From the NCBI GenBank assembly GCA_937926185.1, contig CALEYM010000447.1:1-9054 (forward strand): 9,054 nucleotides of DNA, given 5' to 3'. Source of the stretch: an uncultured Bacteroidota bacterium. Its GTDB lineage: Bacteria; Bacteroidota; Bacteroidia; Chitinophagales; Saprospiraceae. How positions within the stretch are numbered: the first letter of the stretch is position 1; each line of letters starts with the position of its first letter. The position numbers were made by a program, and so were the translations under genes. The notes beneath the pieces were generated by a model. That model worked only from the letters and a program-made list of their open reading frames with translations. It ran no database searches and was not told where the DNA came from. Below are positions 1-7,878 of the stretch, piece after piece.

Positions 1-1
1 G

Positions 2-70
2 AAGAACATCCTTCTTGGGACGATTGGATTACTGTCTTTAGCCACGCTGTACGCTTTCACCCACCCGGAA
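2..70 (+). other. SprA signal peptide (N-terminal part, partly outside the window)
   Basis: The first visible codons read Lys-Asn followed by about 17 mostly hydrophobic residues (ILLGTIGLLSLATLYAF) and then polar residues THPES. This is the charged n-region, h-region and polar c-region order of a Sec signal peptide, as expected for an outer-membrane beta-barrel protein. No lipobox cysteine is present. The cleavage site is not clear; it probably lies shortly after the hydrophobic core. The segment supports placing the true initiation codon immediately upstream of the window rather than at any internal ATG, GTG or TTG. Confidence 0.8.
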
Positions 71-3000
71 AGCGTACGCGAAACCGCATTTACGCTATTT
101 TTTCCGGCAAAAACGCCCTCCTTCGCAAAAGAGTTTGCTCCCGGGGCATCGGGACAAAGCCTGAAGTTCAAAGCCCCGGCTTCGGAGCCCCAACTTCAAA
201 CTTCAAGTTTTGAACTTCAGGCTCCTTTAGATACTTTCCCGCCGTTGAAGGAGCGTTACGACGATTTTCTCAATACAAATGATCAAAATCCGATCGATCT
301 GAAGGATCCGAAGGTGATCCAACAAGAGGTAGAATACGACCCGGTCAGCAATATGTACATTGTAAAGGAGAAAATCGGCGACGATTTTTTCCGGGCGCCG
401 ACCTACATGACATTCGAGGAATACGTGAAATGGCGCGATGAAAAACAACAACGGGAGTATTTCGACCGCCTGCAGGGCGTGGCCACGGGCGATAACAGAA
501 GCCGGAGCGGCATCAGCGACCCCATCGCCAAGTTCGACGTTAAAAACACCCTGATCGACCGCCTTTTCGGCGGCACCAACGTGGATATCAAACCCCAGGG
601 CAATATCAACCTCAAATTCGGCTTCGACTACCAGAAACGGCAAAACCCCATCCTTACCCTGCGCCAGCAGCGCTATGGCAACTTCGATTTCGACATGGAC
701 ATCAACGTGAGCGCCGCGGGGAAAATCGGGGAAAAACTCAATCTCAACTTTAATTACAATACCCAGGCGACGTTCGACATCGACAACCAGATGAAGTTGA
801 ACTACGACACCAAAAACTTTTCCGAAGACGAGATCATCCAGGGCGTGGAGGCCGGCAACGTATCGCTGCCGCTGCGCTCCAACCTCATTAAGGGCGCGCA
901 AAACCTGTTCGGCTTTAAAACCACCATGAAATTCGGCCACCTGAACATGACCCTGCTGGCCGCGCAACAACGCTCCCGCCAGAACTCCCTGTCCGTACAA
1001 GGCGGCTCGCAAATCCAGACCTTTGAACGCCCCATCGACGAATACGACGAAAACCGCCACTTTTTTATCAGCCACTGGAACCGCGCCCAGTTCGAGCCGG
1101 CCCTGATGTGCCTGCCGGTACCCCAATCACTGTTTACCATCACCCGGATGGAAGTTTGGATCACCAACGACCGCCTGGTGACGCAGGACGTGCGCGACAT
1201 CGTGGCGCTGCAAGACCTCGCCGAACCCCTTCCTTTCCTCAATAAAGATTCCGCCGACCTGCGCGACATCTCGCTGCCCGCTCCGCCTGCCGTGGACATC
1301 AAAGGCCAGGGGCTGCCCGCCAACCAGAACAACCAGCTCTACCCCGACATCCTCGACGCCCTGAGAGTAGACTCCACCCTGCGATTCTCCGACAAAGTGG
1401 TATCCCGAATGACCCGGCCCGTAGGCATGAACGGGTTCGGGCTGAAACAGATCCGCGACTTTGAAAAAGTGCGGGCCCGCCTGCTGTCGCCGTCGGAATA
1501 TACATATAACGACCAGCTCGGCTTTGTCAGCATCAACCTCAACGTACAGCCCGACCAGGTAGTAGGCGTAGCCCTGGAATACACCTACAACGGTAAACCC
1601 TACAAAATCGGCGAATTCACCAGCGAGGTGCCCAACGGCGACTCGCTGAACCAGAACGTGCTGTTCGTCAAAATGCTCAAAAGCACCACGGCCAACGTGC
1701 GTTTCCCCATTTGGGACCTGATGATGAAAAACGTGTACTCCATCGGCTCCGTCAATGTTGACCCCCAGGAGTTCCGTTTCGATATTTATTATGAAGACCC
1801 CGGTAAAGGCCAAAAACGCTTCCTCAATTCCGACGATATCCCTCCGGGCGTGGCCAACAAACCCCTGCTCCAGCTATTCCGCCTCGATACCCTGAACCTC
1901 CAGGGCGACCCCGGCCCCGACGGTATTTTCGACTTCGTGCCGGGCCTGACCATCAACCTGCGCAACGGCCGCATCATGTTCCCCGTACTGGAGCCCTTTG
2001 GTTCCTATCTGGGCAACAAACTGAGCGCCGCCGGCGCGCCGGCTGGTGTGATTCAAAAATACGCCTACCCGCAACTGTACGACTCCACGCTGTTCCGCGC
2101 GCGGGAATACCAGCAACTCAACCGTTTCACCCTGCGCGGAACGTATAAGTCCTCCACCTCTTCCGAAATATCCCTCGGCACCTTTAACCTGCCGCAAGGC
2201 TCCGTGCGGGTGACCGCGGGCGGGCGCCAGCTCATAGAAGGCGCCGATTACATCGTCGATTACAATATTGGTAAAGTAAAAATCCTGAACGACGCTATCC
2301 TGCAATCCGGGCAAAGCGTAAACGTCAGTTTCGAAGACAATACCCTGTTCGGATTCCAGAGCAGGACCATGCTCGGGGCCAGGTTTGATTATACGATCGG
2401 CAAAGATGTCAATATCGGCGCCACGTATATGAACCTGTTTGAACGGCCGCTCACGCAGAAAGTGAACTTCGGCGACGACCCCATCAACAATAAAATGTTC
2501 GGCTTCGACTTCAGCATTTCCAAAGAAGCGCCGTGGCTTACCAAACTGGTGGATAAAATACCGCTGATCAATACCAAGGAGCCGTCCACCATCACCGCGC
2601 AGGCCGAAGTAGCCGCCCTGAAACCCGGGCACAGCCGGGCCATCAACCAGGCCGGGGAAAAAGGCGGTATCGTGTATATCGACGATTTCGAGGGCAGCAC
2701 CTCCAACCTGCCGCTGGCCAACCCTGCCAACGCCTGGGTGCTGGCCTCGGTGCCGCAGGGTACCGACAGCCTGTTCCCCGAATCGCAATTCAGCGACAGC
2801 CTCGTGCTGGGTGTCAACCGCGCCCGCTTGGCCTGGTATATCGCCGACCCCATTGCCCGCACGGGCGGCGACGGCGGCGACCCGTACACCCGGCTGATCC
2901 AGTTCCAGGATATTTTCCCCAACCGGCAACTCACGCCGCTCGAACAATCGGCGCTGCGCCCGCTCGACGTGACCATTTTCCCCCGCGAACGCGGCCCCTA

Positions 3001-6000
3001 CAACTATGAACTGCCGGTCGACGACAACGGCGAAGGCTATCCCGGCATCTCCGCCGGCTTCACCACCTCGGGCGAACTCAACCGCCCTGAAACCCGCTGG
3101 GCCGGCTTTATGAAAGGCTTGAATACCAACGACTTCGAAGCATCGAATATCGAGTTTGTCGAATTTTGGGTGCTCAACCCCTACATGGATAAAAAAGACG
3201 GTACGGGTATTTCGCAAGCCGGAGACATGTTTATTGACCTCGGCGCCATTTCGGAGGATATCATGCGCGATTCGCGCCAATTCTTCGAAAATGCCCTGCC
3301 TACCGGCCAGGGTACCGGGGCCACCGCCAATACCCGCTGGGGCCGTGTGCCCGTACTGCCGCCCGTGGTAAATGCCTTCGACAACGACCCCGCCAAACGC
3401 GGCCTGCAGGACTTGGGTCTTGATGGCCTGAACGATAGCCTGGAAACAGAATTTTTTGCCGATTGGGTGCAACGCATCCGGAATTCAAGCATGCTTACCG
3501 CGGCCAAAGACGAAATTCTGGCCGACCCCTCCAACGACAATTTCCGCTACTTCCGCGATCCCAGCTTCCCCGACAACACCGGACTGCTCGAACGCTACCG
3601 CCGCTTCAACGGCCCCGAAGGCAACTCGCCGGTCAACAACTTCGACAACCTCAACCCCTCGGCCACCAACTACCCCGATTCCGAAGACCTCAACCGCGAC
3701 AACTCTCTGAACGAGACGGAGGCATATTTCCGCTACAAAATACACATGGCCCAGCGGGATATCACCTTTACCGATGGTAAAACCGTGACCGCCCTCGACA
3801 TCGAGTCGCCGGCCCTGCGGGATTTTGTTACCGACACCGTGGTATTTGACCGGGGCGACGACCGCTTTATCTGGTACCGCTTTAAAGTACCGCTCGACCA
3901 CAACAGACGCGACAAAGTAGGCGGAATCCAGGATTTCCGGTCCATCCGTTTCGTGCGCATGCTCTGGAAAGGTTTCACCGAGCGCACTACTTTCCGATTT
4001 GCCACGCTCGAACTCGGCCGCAACCAGTGGCGTCGCTTTTCACAAGCGCTACCCTCGGTCGACTCCACCAATGTCGTCTGCGACGTAGGCCCTCCCAATA
4101 CCCCGTTTGACGTAAACGCCGTGAGCATCGAAGAAAATGCGGCCCGCTCCCCGTTCAATTACACCATTCCTTATGGCATTTCCCGCGAGCAATCGGTGGG
4201 CGCTTTCCCCGACATTTTGCAAAACGAGCAGGCCTTGTCCATGTCGATTTGCAGCCTCGGATATTGCGATGCGCGCGCCATCTTTAAAACGCTGAACATG
4301 GATTTGCGGCAGTTCGAACGGCTGAAAATGTTTGTGCACGCCGAACAGGTGGATGAACCCATTGACAGCAATGACATGACGATCTTTGTTCGCATGGGCT
4401 CCGATTTTTACAATAACTTTTACGAATACGAAATCCCGCTGGTACCCTCCGATCCCAATAATGTCATCAACCTGAACCCGGAGAGCCGCTCCTACAAAGA
4501 GGAGGTTTGGCGCCCGGAAAATAATTTTGACTTCCCGCTGAACCTGCTTATCGATGTAAAAAAACAGCGCAATGCCGACCCTTCATACGATCTGAGTAAG
4601 GCATTCATCGCTCCGGACCCCGATAATCCGCGTGCCCGGGTAAAAATCGTAGGCAATCCGAACCTTGGCTATGTAAAAGGAATTATGGTCGGCGTGCGGA
4701 ACGTGGATGCCGAAAACATTTCCGGTACCCACTGCGTCGAAACCTGGATCAACGAACTGCGCCTCAACGGTTTCAATGAAAAGGGCGGATACGCCGGCCA
4801 GGCCAGGGTGGATGTAAAACTGGCCGATCTGGGCAACGTCTCCTTTTCCGGCAATTACAGCAGCATCGGCTGGGGCAGCATCGAGCAAAAACTCATCCAG
4901 CGCCAGCGGGAAGAGATCATTCAATACGATATTTCCACCAACCTCGAACTGGGCAAATTCCTGCCCGAAAAATCGGGCCTGCGTATTCCCTTCTACGCCC
5001 AGTATTCCAATACCACCAAAAACCCGGAATACGATCCTTACGATCTCGATATCAAACTCAAAGACAAGATCAACAACGAGGCCGACCCCGTGAAACGCAA
5101 CGAAATCCGCAGCATGGCGCAGGACGTTACCACGGTGCGCGGTTTCAACTTTACCAACGTCCGTAAGGAACGCACGGGCGCGCCCCGGAAAATTCCCCTA
5201 CCCTGGAATATTGAAAACTTCAGCCTGACCTACGCTTTCAACCAGCAGCGGAAACGCGACCCTTTCATTATCAACGATCAGCAAAACCAATACAAAGGCG
5301 GCTTGGATTATCAGTATGCTACCGGGCTGAAACCTATTCAACCGTTCAAAAAACTCATCAAAAAAGACAAATATTTCAAGTGGATCACGGAACTCAATTT
5401 TAACCCCCTGCCCAATACCTACGGGTTCAATACCAACCTCGAACGCTTGTCGCAATCCACTACTTACCGGTTCGCCGGCGAAGACCCGGCCCTCAATACG
5501 TATTACAACCGGCGTTTTACCTGGGATCGGAACTACGACCTGGGCTGGGACATCACCCGGAACCTGCGTTTCAACTTCGACGCCACCGCCCGCAGCCTGA
5601 TCGATGAACCGCAGCAATACAAACCCGACGGCTTCACCCCCTATACGAAGGCCGAACGCCGCGACTCTATCCTGAAAAACCTCAAAACCCTGGGCCGGCC
5701 AAAAAATTACACGCACAACGCCAGCCTGAACTATACCCTGCCCTTCAAGGTAATACCGTTGATGGACTGGATCACCGTAAAAGCCTCGTACACGGCCAGT
5801 TACACCTGGACCGCCCAGTCGCTGAAACTGCAATACCTGGAAACGCCGGCAGAGTACGCCAACGTGGTCAACAGCCGCTCTTTGGGGAACGTTATTCAAA
5901 ATACCAGCGTACGGCAGATCAACGGCGAGTTCAATTTTGAAACCCTGTACAATAAAAGCAAATACCTGGCAAAGATCAACAAACCCGCTCCCAAGGGCGC

Positions 6001-7702
6001 GCCCAAAACGCCCGGAGGCCGGAACCTGCCTGGCGGCGCCACCGACCCGGGCGGCATGGCTCCCGGAGATAAAGACGACTCAGGCGGCGCCCCCGGCGTT
6101 TCACCGCGGCGAAACCGCGACCGCGATACAGGCGGCAAACCCGGCGCACCCGGAAGCGATACCGCGGGCGCCGACAAATCGAAAAAAGATAAGGATAAAA
6201 AAGACAGTAAAGACAAAAAGGATAAAGATAAAAAGAAAGACCGCCAGCCCTCCATGGCCGAACGCATTGCCCTGCGCCCGCTGATGATGGTGCGCCGCGC
6301 CCGGGCTACTTACAGCGAGAACTTCGGAACCGTGCTGCCGGGATTTACCCCCGACTCCAAACTCATGGGCCTCAGCGAAGGGTTCGCCGCCCCGGGATGG
6401 GCTTTCGTAGCGGGGTTCCAGCCCAACCCGAAATGGCTCGACGAAGCCGCGGATAAAGGCTGGATTACGCACCGGCCTGAGTTGAACCAGCAGGTCATGC
6501 GCAATTACACGCAGAACTTCGATGCCTCCGCCACTATCGAACCGTTCCAGGACTTCCGGGTGGAACTGAACCTGAACAAACAATTCGCGCGCAACAGCAC
6601 CGAACTGTTCAAAGATACGTTATTCGGCCTCGACCCCCAGGAAAAGTATTTTGATCACCGCGCACAGCGCGATATGGGCAGCTTCACCGTGTCGTATTTC
6701 ACGATGAAAACTCTGTTCAACAATGATATAAACGGCATTTTTGCCCGATATAAAGATTACCGGACGGTCATTTCGAACCGATTGGGGCAGGACGCCGGCA
6801 ACAATGACCCCCACATCAAGGATGGCTACGCTTATTCATACGGGTATGGCAAGATACAACAGGAAGTGTTGATCCCGGCATTTATCGCGGCTTATTCCGA
6901 GTCGGACCCCAACACTGTCGGGCTTGACATTTTCAAAACCCGCCCGGCCATCAACTGGAAACTGAGCTACAACGGTCTGGCCAAAATAGGCAAACTGAAC
7001 CAGATTTTTTCAAGCATACAAATCACGCACGGCTACAAAAACACCCTGACGGTCAATTCCTATAATACCGATTTATTCTTCGATCCCGGCAATCAGTTCG
7101 TGACCGACGAATTGACCTACAACTACATTGCCCGGTACGAAATTCCGCAGGTGCTGATCAACGAACAAATGTCGCCCCTGCTTGGCGTGGATGTCAAGTT
7201 GAAGAACGACATGACGTTCAAACTGAATTTCAAAAAAAGCCGCACCCTGGCCATGTCGTTTATCGATTATCAGTTGGCCGAGTCGCGGGTTACCGGCTAT
7301 ACATTCGGATTCGGCTACCGGATGAAAAATGTGGAATTGCCCTTCCTGAAAGGAAAAAAGAAAAGCAAAAGCCGTACGAAAAAAAGCACTACGCCCACCA
7401 CCCCGACCACGCCACCCGGTGGCCGGGGTGGCGGTCAGCAAGCCAACGACATGACCTTCAAGGTTGACTTCGACCTGAACGACGACATCACGGTCAATCA
7501 CCGTCTGGATCAGTTGGAAGAAGCCATACCCACCCGCGGAGGCCGCAAAACCACCATCGACGTTTCCATCGATTATGCCCTGAACCGGCGCCTGACGCTA
7601 CGGCTGTACACCAAATACGACAAAACAGTGCCCAAAACGTCGCAGTCGTTCCCGATCACTACGATCAGTTCGGGTGTGGCGATACAGTTTCAGCTCAATT
7701 AA
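2..7702 (+). CDS. sprA: T9SS outer-membrane translocon SprA/Sov, 5'-partial (start codon lies left of the window)
   Basis: SprA (Sov in Porphyromonas) is the single-chain giant outer-membrane beta-barrel (36 strands in the known Flavobacterium structure) that exports folded T9SS cargo. PorV and a plug protein are its known partners. The frame is open from position 2, and its first codons (KNILLGTIGLLSLATLYAF) form a signal-peptide core, so only one or a few codons are missing. The TTG at 245 is not the real start. The 2566 visible residues are slightly longer than the usual ~2400-2500. Family hallmarks seen: a first SprA_N-like region (about nt 532-810), GVEAGNVSLPL (about 842-875), a second SprA_N-like region (about 2130-2760) ending in YIDDFEGS (2675-2698), an FVEFWVLNPY-type segment (about 3155-3184), the GYG...VLIPAF signature (6842-6883) and a terminal strand ending FQLN. 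Lineage-variable low-complexity inserts lie at 5981-6247 and 7349-7435. It is followed by a strong hairpin. Family assignment is very secure; strand topology is inferred. Confidence 0.96.
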   Translation, partial: KNILLGTIGLLSLATLYAFTHPESVRETAFTLFFPAKTPSFAKEFAPGASGQSLKFKAPASEPQLQTSSFELQAPLDTFPPLKERYDDFLNTNDQNPIDLKDPKVIQQEVEYDPVSNMYIVKEKIGDDFFRAPTYMTFEEYVKWRDEKQQREYFDRLQGVATGDNRSRSGISDPIAKFDVKNTLIDRLFGGTNVDIKPQGNINLKFGFDYQKRQNPILTLRQQRYGNFDFDMDINVSAAGKIGEKLNLNFNYNTQATFDIDNQMKLNYDTKNFSEDEIIQGVEAGNVSLPLRSNLIKGAQNLFGFKTTMKFGHLNMTLLAAQQRSRQNSLSVQGGSQIQTFERPIDEYDENRHFFISHWNRAQFEPALMCLPVPQSLFTITRMEVWITNDRLVTQDVRDIVALQDLAEPLPFLNKDSADLRDISLPAPPAVDIKGQGLPANQNNQLYPDILDALRVDSTLRFSDKVVSRMTRPVGMNGFGLKQIRDFEKVRARLLSPSEYTYNDQLGFVSINLNVQPDQVVGVALEYTYNGKPYKIGEFTSEVPNGDSLNQNVLFVKMLKSTTANVRFPIWDLMMKNVYSIGSVNVDPQEFRFDIYYEDPGKGQKRFLNSDDIPPGVANKPLLQLFRLDTLNLQGDPGPDGIFDFVPGLTINLRNGRIMFPVLEPFGSYLGNKLSAAGAPAGVIQKYAYPQLYDSTLFRAREYQQLNRFTLRGTYKSSTSSEISLGTFNLPQGSVRVTAGGRQLIEGADYIVDYNIGKVKILNDAILQSGQSVNVSFEDNTLFGFQSRTMLGARFDYTIGKDVNIGATYMNLFERPLTQKVNFGDDPINNKMFGFDFSISKEAPWLTKLVDKIPLINTKEPSTITAQAEVAALKPGHSRAINQAGEKGGIVYIDDFEGSTSNLPLANPANAWVLASVPQGTDSLFPESQFSDSLVLGVNRARLAWYIADPIARTGGDGGDPYTRLIQFQDIFPNRQLTPLEQSALRPLDVTIFPRERGPYNYELPVDDNGEGYPGISAGFTTSGELNRPETRWAGFMKGLNTNDFEASNIEFVEFWVLNPYMDKKDGTGISQAGDMFIDLGAISEDIMRDSRQFFENALPTGQGTGATANTRWGRVPVLPPVVNAFDNDPAKRGLQDLGLDGLNDSLETEFFADWVQRIRNSSMLTAAKDEILADPSNDNFRYFRDPSFPDNTGLLERYRRFNGPEGNSPVNNFDNLNPSATNYPDSEDLNRDNSLNETEAYFRYKIHMAQRDITFTDGKTVTALDIESPALRDFVTDTVVFDRGDDRFIWYRFKVPLDHNRRDKVGGIQDFRSIRFVRMLWKGFTERTTFRFATLELGRNQWRRFSQALPSVDSTNVVCDVGPPNTPFDVNAVSIEENAARSPFNYTIPYGISREQSVGAFPDILQNEQALSMSICSLGYCDARAIFKTLNMDLRQFERLKMFVHAEQVDEPIDSNDMTIFVRMGSDFYNNFYEYEIPLVPSDPNNVINLNPESRSYKEEVWRPENNFDFPLNLLIDVKKQRNADPSYDLSKAFIAPDPDNPRARVKIVGNPNLGYVKGIMVGVRNVDAENISGTHCVETWINELRLNGFNEKGGYAGQARVDVKLADLGNVSFSGNYSSIGWGSIEQKLIQRQREEIIQYDISTNLELGKFLPEKSGLRIPFYAQYSNTTKNPEYDPYDLDIKLKDKINNEADPVKRNEIRSMAQDVTTVRGFNFTNVRKERTGAPRKIPLPWNIENFSLTYAFNQQRKRDPFIINDQQNQYKGGLDYQYATGLKPIQPFKKLIKKDKYFKWITELNFNPLPNTYGFNTNLERLSQSTTYRFAGEDPALNTYYNRRFTWDRNYDLGWDITRNLRFNFDATARSLIDEPQQYKPDGFTPYTKAERRDSILKNLKTLGRPKNYTHNASLNYTLPFKVIPLMDWITVKASYTASYTWTAQSLKLQYLETPAEYANVVNSRSLGNVIQNTSVRQINGEFNFETLYNKSKYLAKINKPAPKGAPKTPGGRNLPGGATDPGGMAPGDKDDSGGAPGVSPRRNRDRDTGGKPGAPGSDTAGADKSKKDKDKKDSKDKKDKDKKKDRQPSMAERIALRPLMMVRRARATYSENFGTVLPGFTPDSKLMGLSEGFAAPGWAFVAGFQPNPKWLDEAADKGWITHRPELNQQVMRNYTQNFDASATIEPFQDFRVELNLNKQFARNSTELFKDTLFGLDPQEKYFDHRAQRDMGSFTVSYFTMKTLFNNDINGIFARYKDYRTVISNRLGQDAGNNDPHIKDGYAYSYGYGKIQQEVLIPAFIAAYSESDPNTVGLDIFKTRPAINWKLSYNGLAKIGKLNQIFSSIQITHGYKNTLTVNSYNTDLFFDPGNQFVTDELTYNYIARYEIPQVLINEQMSPLLGVDVKLKNDMTFKLNFKKSRTLAMSFIDYQLAESRVTGYTFGFGYRMKNVELPFLKGKKKSKSRTKKSTTPTTPTTPPGGRGGGQQANDMTFKVDFDLNDDITVNHRLDQLEEAIPTRGGRKTTIDVSIDYALNRRLTLRLYTKYDKTVPKTSQSFPITTISSGVAIQFQLN
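158..223 (+). repeat. 15-bp perfect inverted repeat with aacttca repeats, inside the sprA coding sequence
   Basis: The arm at 158-172 (agcctgaagttcaaa) is exactly the reverse complement of 209-223 (tttgaacttcaggct), separated by 36 bases. The heptamer aacttca occurs at 192-198, 199-205 and 213-219, and its complement tgaagtt at 162-168. A smaller odd-centre palindrome, aactt-c-aagtt, lies at 199-209. The segment is read in frame as a neutral linker (around SLKFKAPASEPQLQTSSFEL) between the signal peptide and the conserved SprA core. The transcript could fold into a long hairpin there. The compact structure resembles a small palindromic interspersed repeat that has become part of the coding sequence, but copies elsewhere cannot be seen from this window. 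Confidence 0.8.
1907..1942 (+). other. Acidic Asp/Gly loop in SprA, possible calcium-binding site 1
   Basis: The residues DPGPDGIFDFVP start at nt 1907, with Asp at loop positions 1, 5 and 9 and Gly at position 6. This spacing resembles EF-hand or thrombospondin-type-3 calcium loops. It sits in the long non-barrel part between conserved SprA strands. Metal binding is inferred from spacing only. Confidence 0.35.
3410..3445 (+). other. Acidic Asp/Gly loop in SprA, possible calcium-binding site 2
   Basis: The residues DLGLDGLNDSLE have Asp at loop positions 1, 5 and 9, Gly at 6 and Glu at 12, which is the EF-hand ligand spacing, although position 3 is Gly. The loop lies in the soluble domain insertion of SprA about 280 bases before the third such loop. 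Metal binding is inferred, not shown. Confidence 0.4.
3686..3721 (+). other. EF-hand-like loop in SprA, possible calcium-binding site 3
   Basis: The twelve residues DLNRDNSLNETE place Asp, Asn, Asp, Ser, Asn and Glu at loop positions 1, 3, 5, 7, 9 and 12, with Leu at position 8. This matches the canonical EF-hand or dockerin-type calcium-loop pattern except that position 6 is Asn rather than Gly. Of the three acidic loops in this SprA it is the best match. It precedes a conserved YFRYK segment. Confidence 0.5.
5981..6247 (+). other. Low-complexity Gly/Pro-rich then Lys/Asp-rich insert in SprA (about 89 codons)
   Basis: Between two conserved barrel segments (FETLYNKSKYLAKIN before, RPLMMVRRARATYSENFGT after) lies a stretch first rich in Gly, Pro, Ala and Asp (5981-6175). 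It is followed by about 22 residues made almost only of Lys and Asp with two Ser (6176-6241). No stop or frame disruption occurs, and both flanks are canonical SprA, so this is a linker insertion rather than a frameshift. Comparing it with the C-terminal strand order suggests a periplasmic turn, which is an inference. A disordered, highly charged tether is the most natural reading. Confidence 0.75.
7349..7435 (+). other. Lys-rich, Thr/Pro-rich and Gly-rich linker near the SprA C-terminus
   Basis: After the strand-like segment GYTFGFGYRMKNVELPFL comes a basic run (KGKKKSKSRTKK), then TTPTTPTTPP, then GGRGGG, before the next strand NDMTFKVDFDL. Counting strands back from the C-terminus, whose last strand must end in the periplasm, puts this linker on the periplasmic side. 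Its exact role is unknown. Confidence 0.65.
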
Positions 7703-7744
7703 AAAAGGGTTTAGGCGGGAAAAATTCAGCCCCCTTTTTCCGCC
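7702..7744 (+). other. Alternative overlapping hairpins directly after the sprA stop codon
   Basis: Two mutually exclusive stems share the same 3' arm. Positions 7702-7709 (aaaaaggg) pair perfectly with 7732-7739. Alternatively, 7714-7718 plus 7720-7724 (ggcgg, one bulged g, aaaaa) pair with 7735-7744. Neither is followed by a T-tract, so this is a weak terminator at best and may instead stabilise the 3' end of the transcript. Confidence 0.45.
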
Positions 7745-7765
7745 ATTCTTCCTCCCAAAGTAGTC

Positions 7766-7811
7766 AGTCATCCTGCCTTTTTTGTAAAAAGAGGCGGGAT
7801 GATTCATTTTT
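7766..7811 (+). terminator. Probable intrinsic terminator of sprA
   Basis: Positions 7768-7783 pair with 7787-7802 along their whole length (16 pairs, two of them G-T wobbles) around a three-base loop at 7784-7786. One further wobble and one A-T pair extend the stem outward to 7766/7804. The 3' side continues into a T-run at 7807-7811. A long stem followed by Ts about 65 bases after the sprA stop fits rho-independent termination. The T-run is short (5 Ts), so efficiency is uncertain. Confidence 0.7.
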
Positions 7812-7812
7812 G
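7781..7812 (+). promoter_or_regulatory. Candidate Bacteroidota-type promoter for the downstream kinase gene
   Basis: The sequence tttg at 7781-7784 and cattttttg-like box cattTTTG at 7805-7812 are separated by 20 bases. The Bacteroidota housekeeping consensus is TTTG, about 19-21 bases, then TAnnTTTG; the second box has a single mismatch (C instead of T at its first position). Transcription would then begin near 7818, leaving a leader of about 60 nt. The elements lie within the terminator stem and tail, so base composition alone could produce this match. Confidence 0.35.
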
Positions 7813-7820
7813 TACCGGAA

Positions 7821-7843
7821 AAGGCGAACGCTTTTTTCGCCTT
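7821..7843 (+). other. Small hairpin in the leader of the kinase gene
   Basis: Positions 7821-7828 (aaggcgaa) pair perfectly with 7836-7843 (ttcgcctt) across a seven-base loop. No T-tract follows, so it is not a convincing terminator. If the upstream promoter candidate is correct it lies at the very 5' end of the transcript, where it could stabilise the mRNA or, as DNA, form an operator-like palindrome. Confidence 0.4.
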
Positions 7844-7878
7844 AAACAACGACCTTTAGCGATGAAACCGGGCATTTT

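Noticed and set aside
192..219. CRISPR-like repeat or tandem-repeat array
   Set aside because: Only three copies of a seven-base unit, two of them abutting, with no spacers of regular length.
245..247. TTG as the start codon of sprA
   Set aside because: The frame is open to the left edge and encodes a signal peptide, which a start at 245 would delete.
1874..3472. Long antisense open frame of 532 codons and several other minus-strand frames of 100-300 codons opposite sprA
   Set aside because: They are by-products of GC-rich codon usage in the sense gene. Their translations are low-complexity (rich in V, G, A, H and R), match no family, and the sense strand carries an unmistakable SprA.
5981..6247. 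Frameshift or assembly error producing the Lys/Asp-rich stretch
   Set aside because: Canonical SprA sequence continues in the same frame on both sides, and alternative frames there do not restore family sequence.
7862..7864. ATG at 7862 as start of the kinase gene
   Set aside because: It is in a different frame and reaches a stop after about 22 codons.
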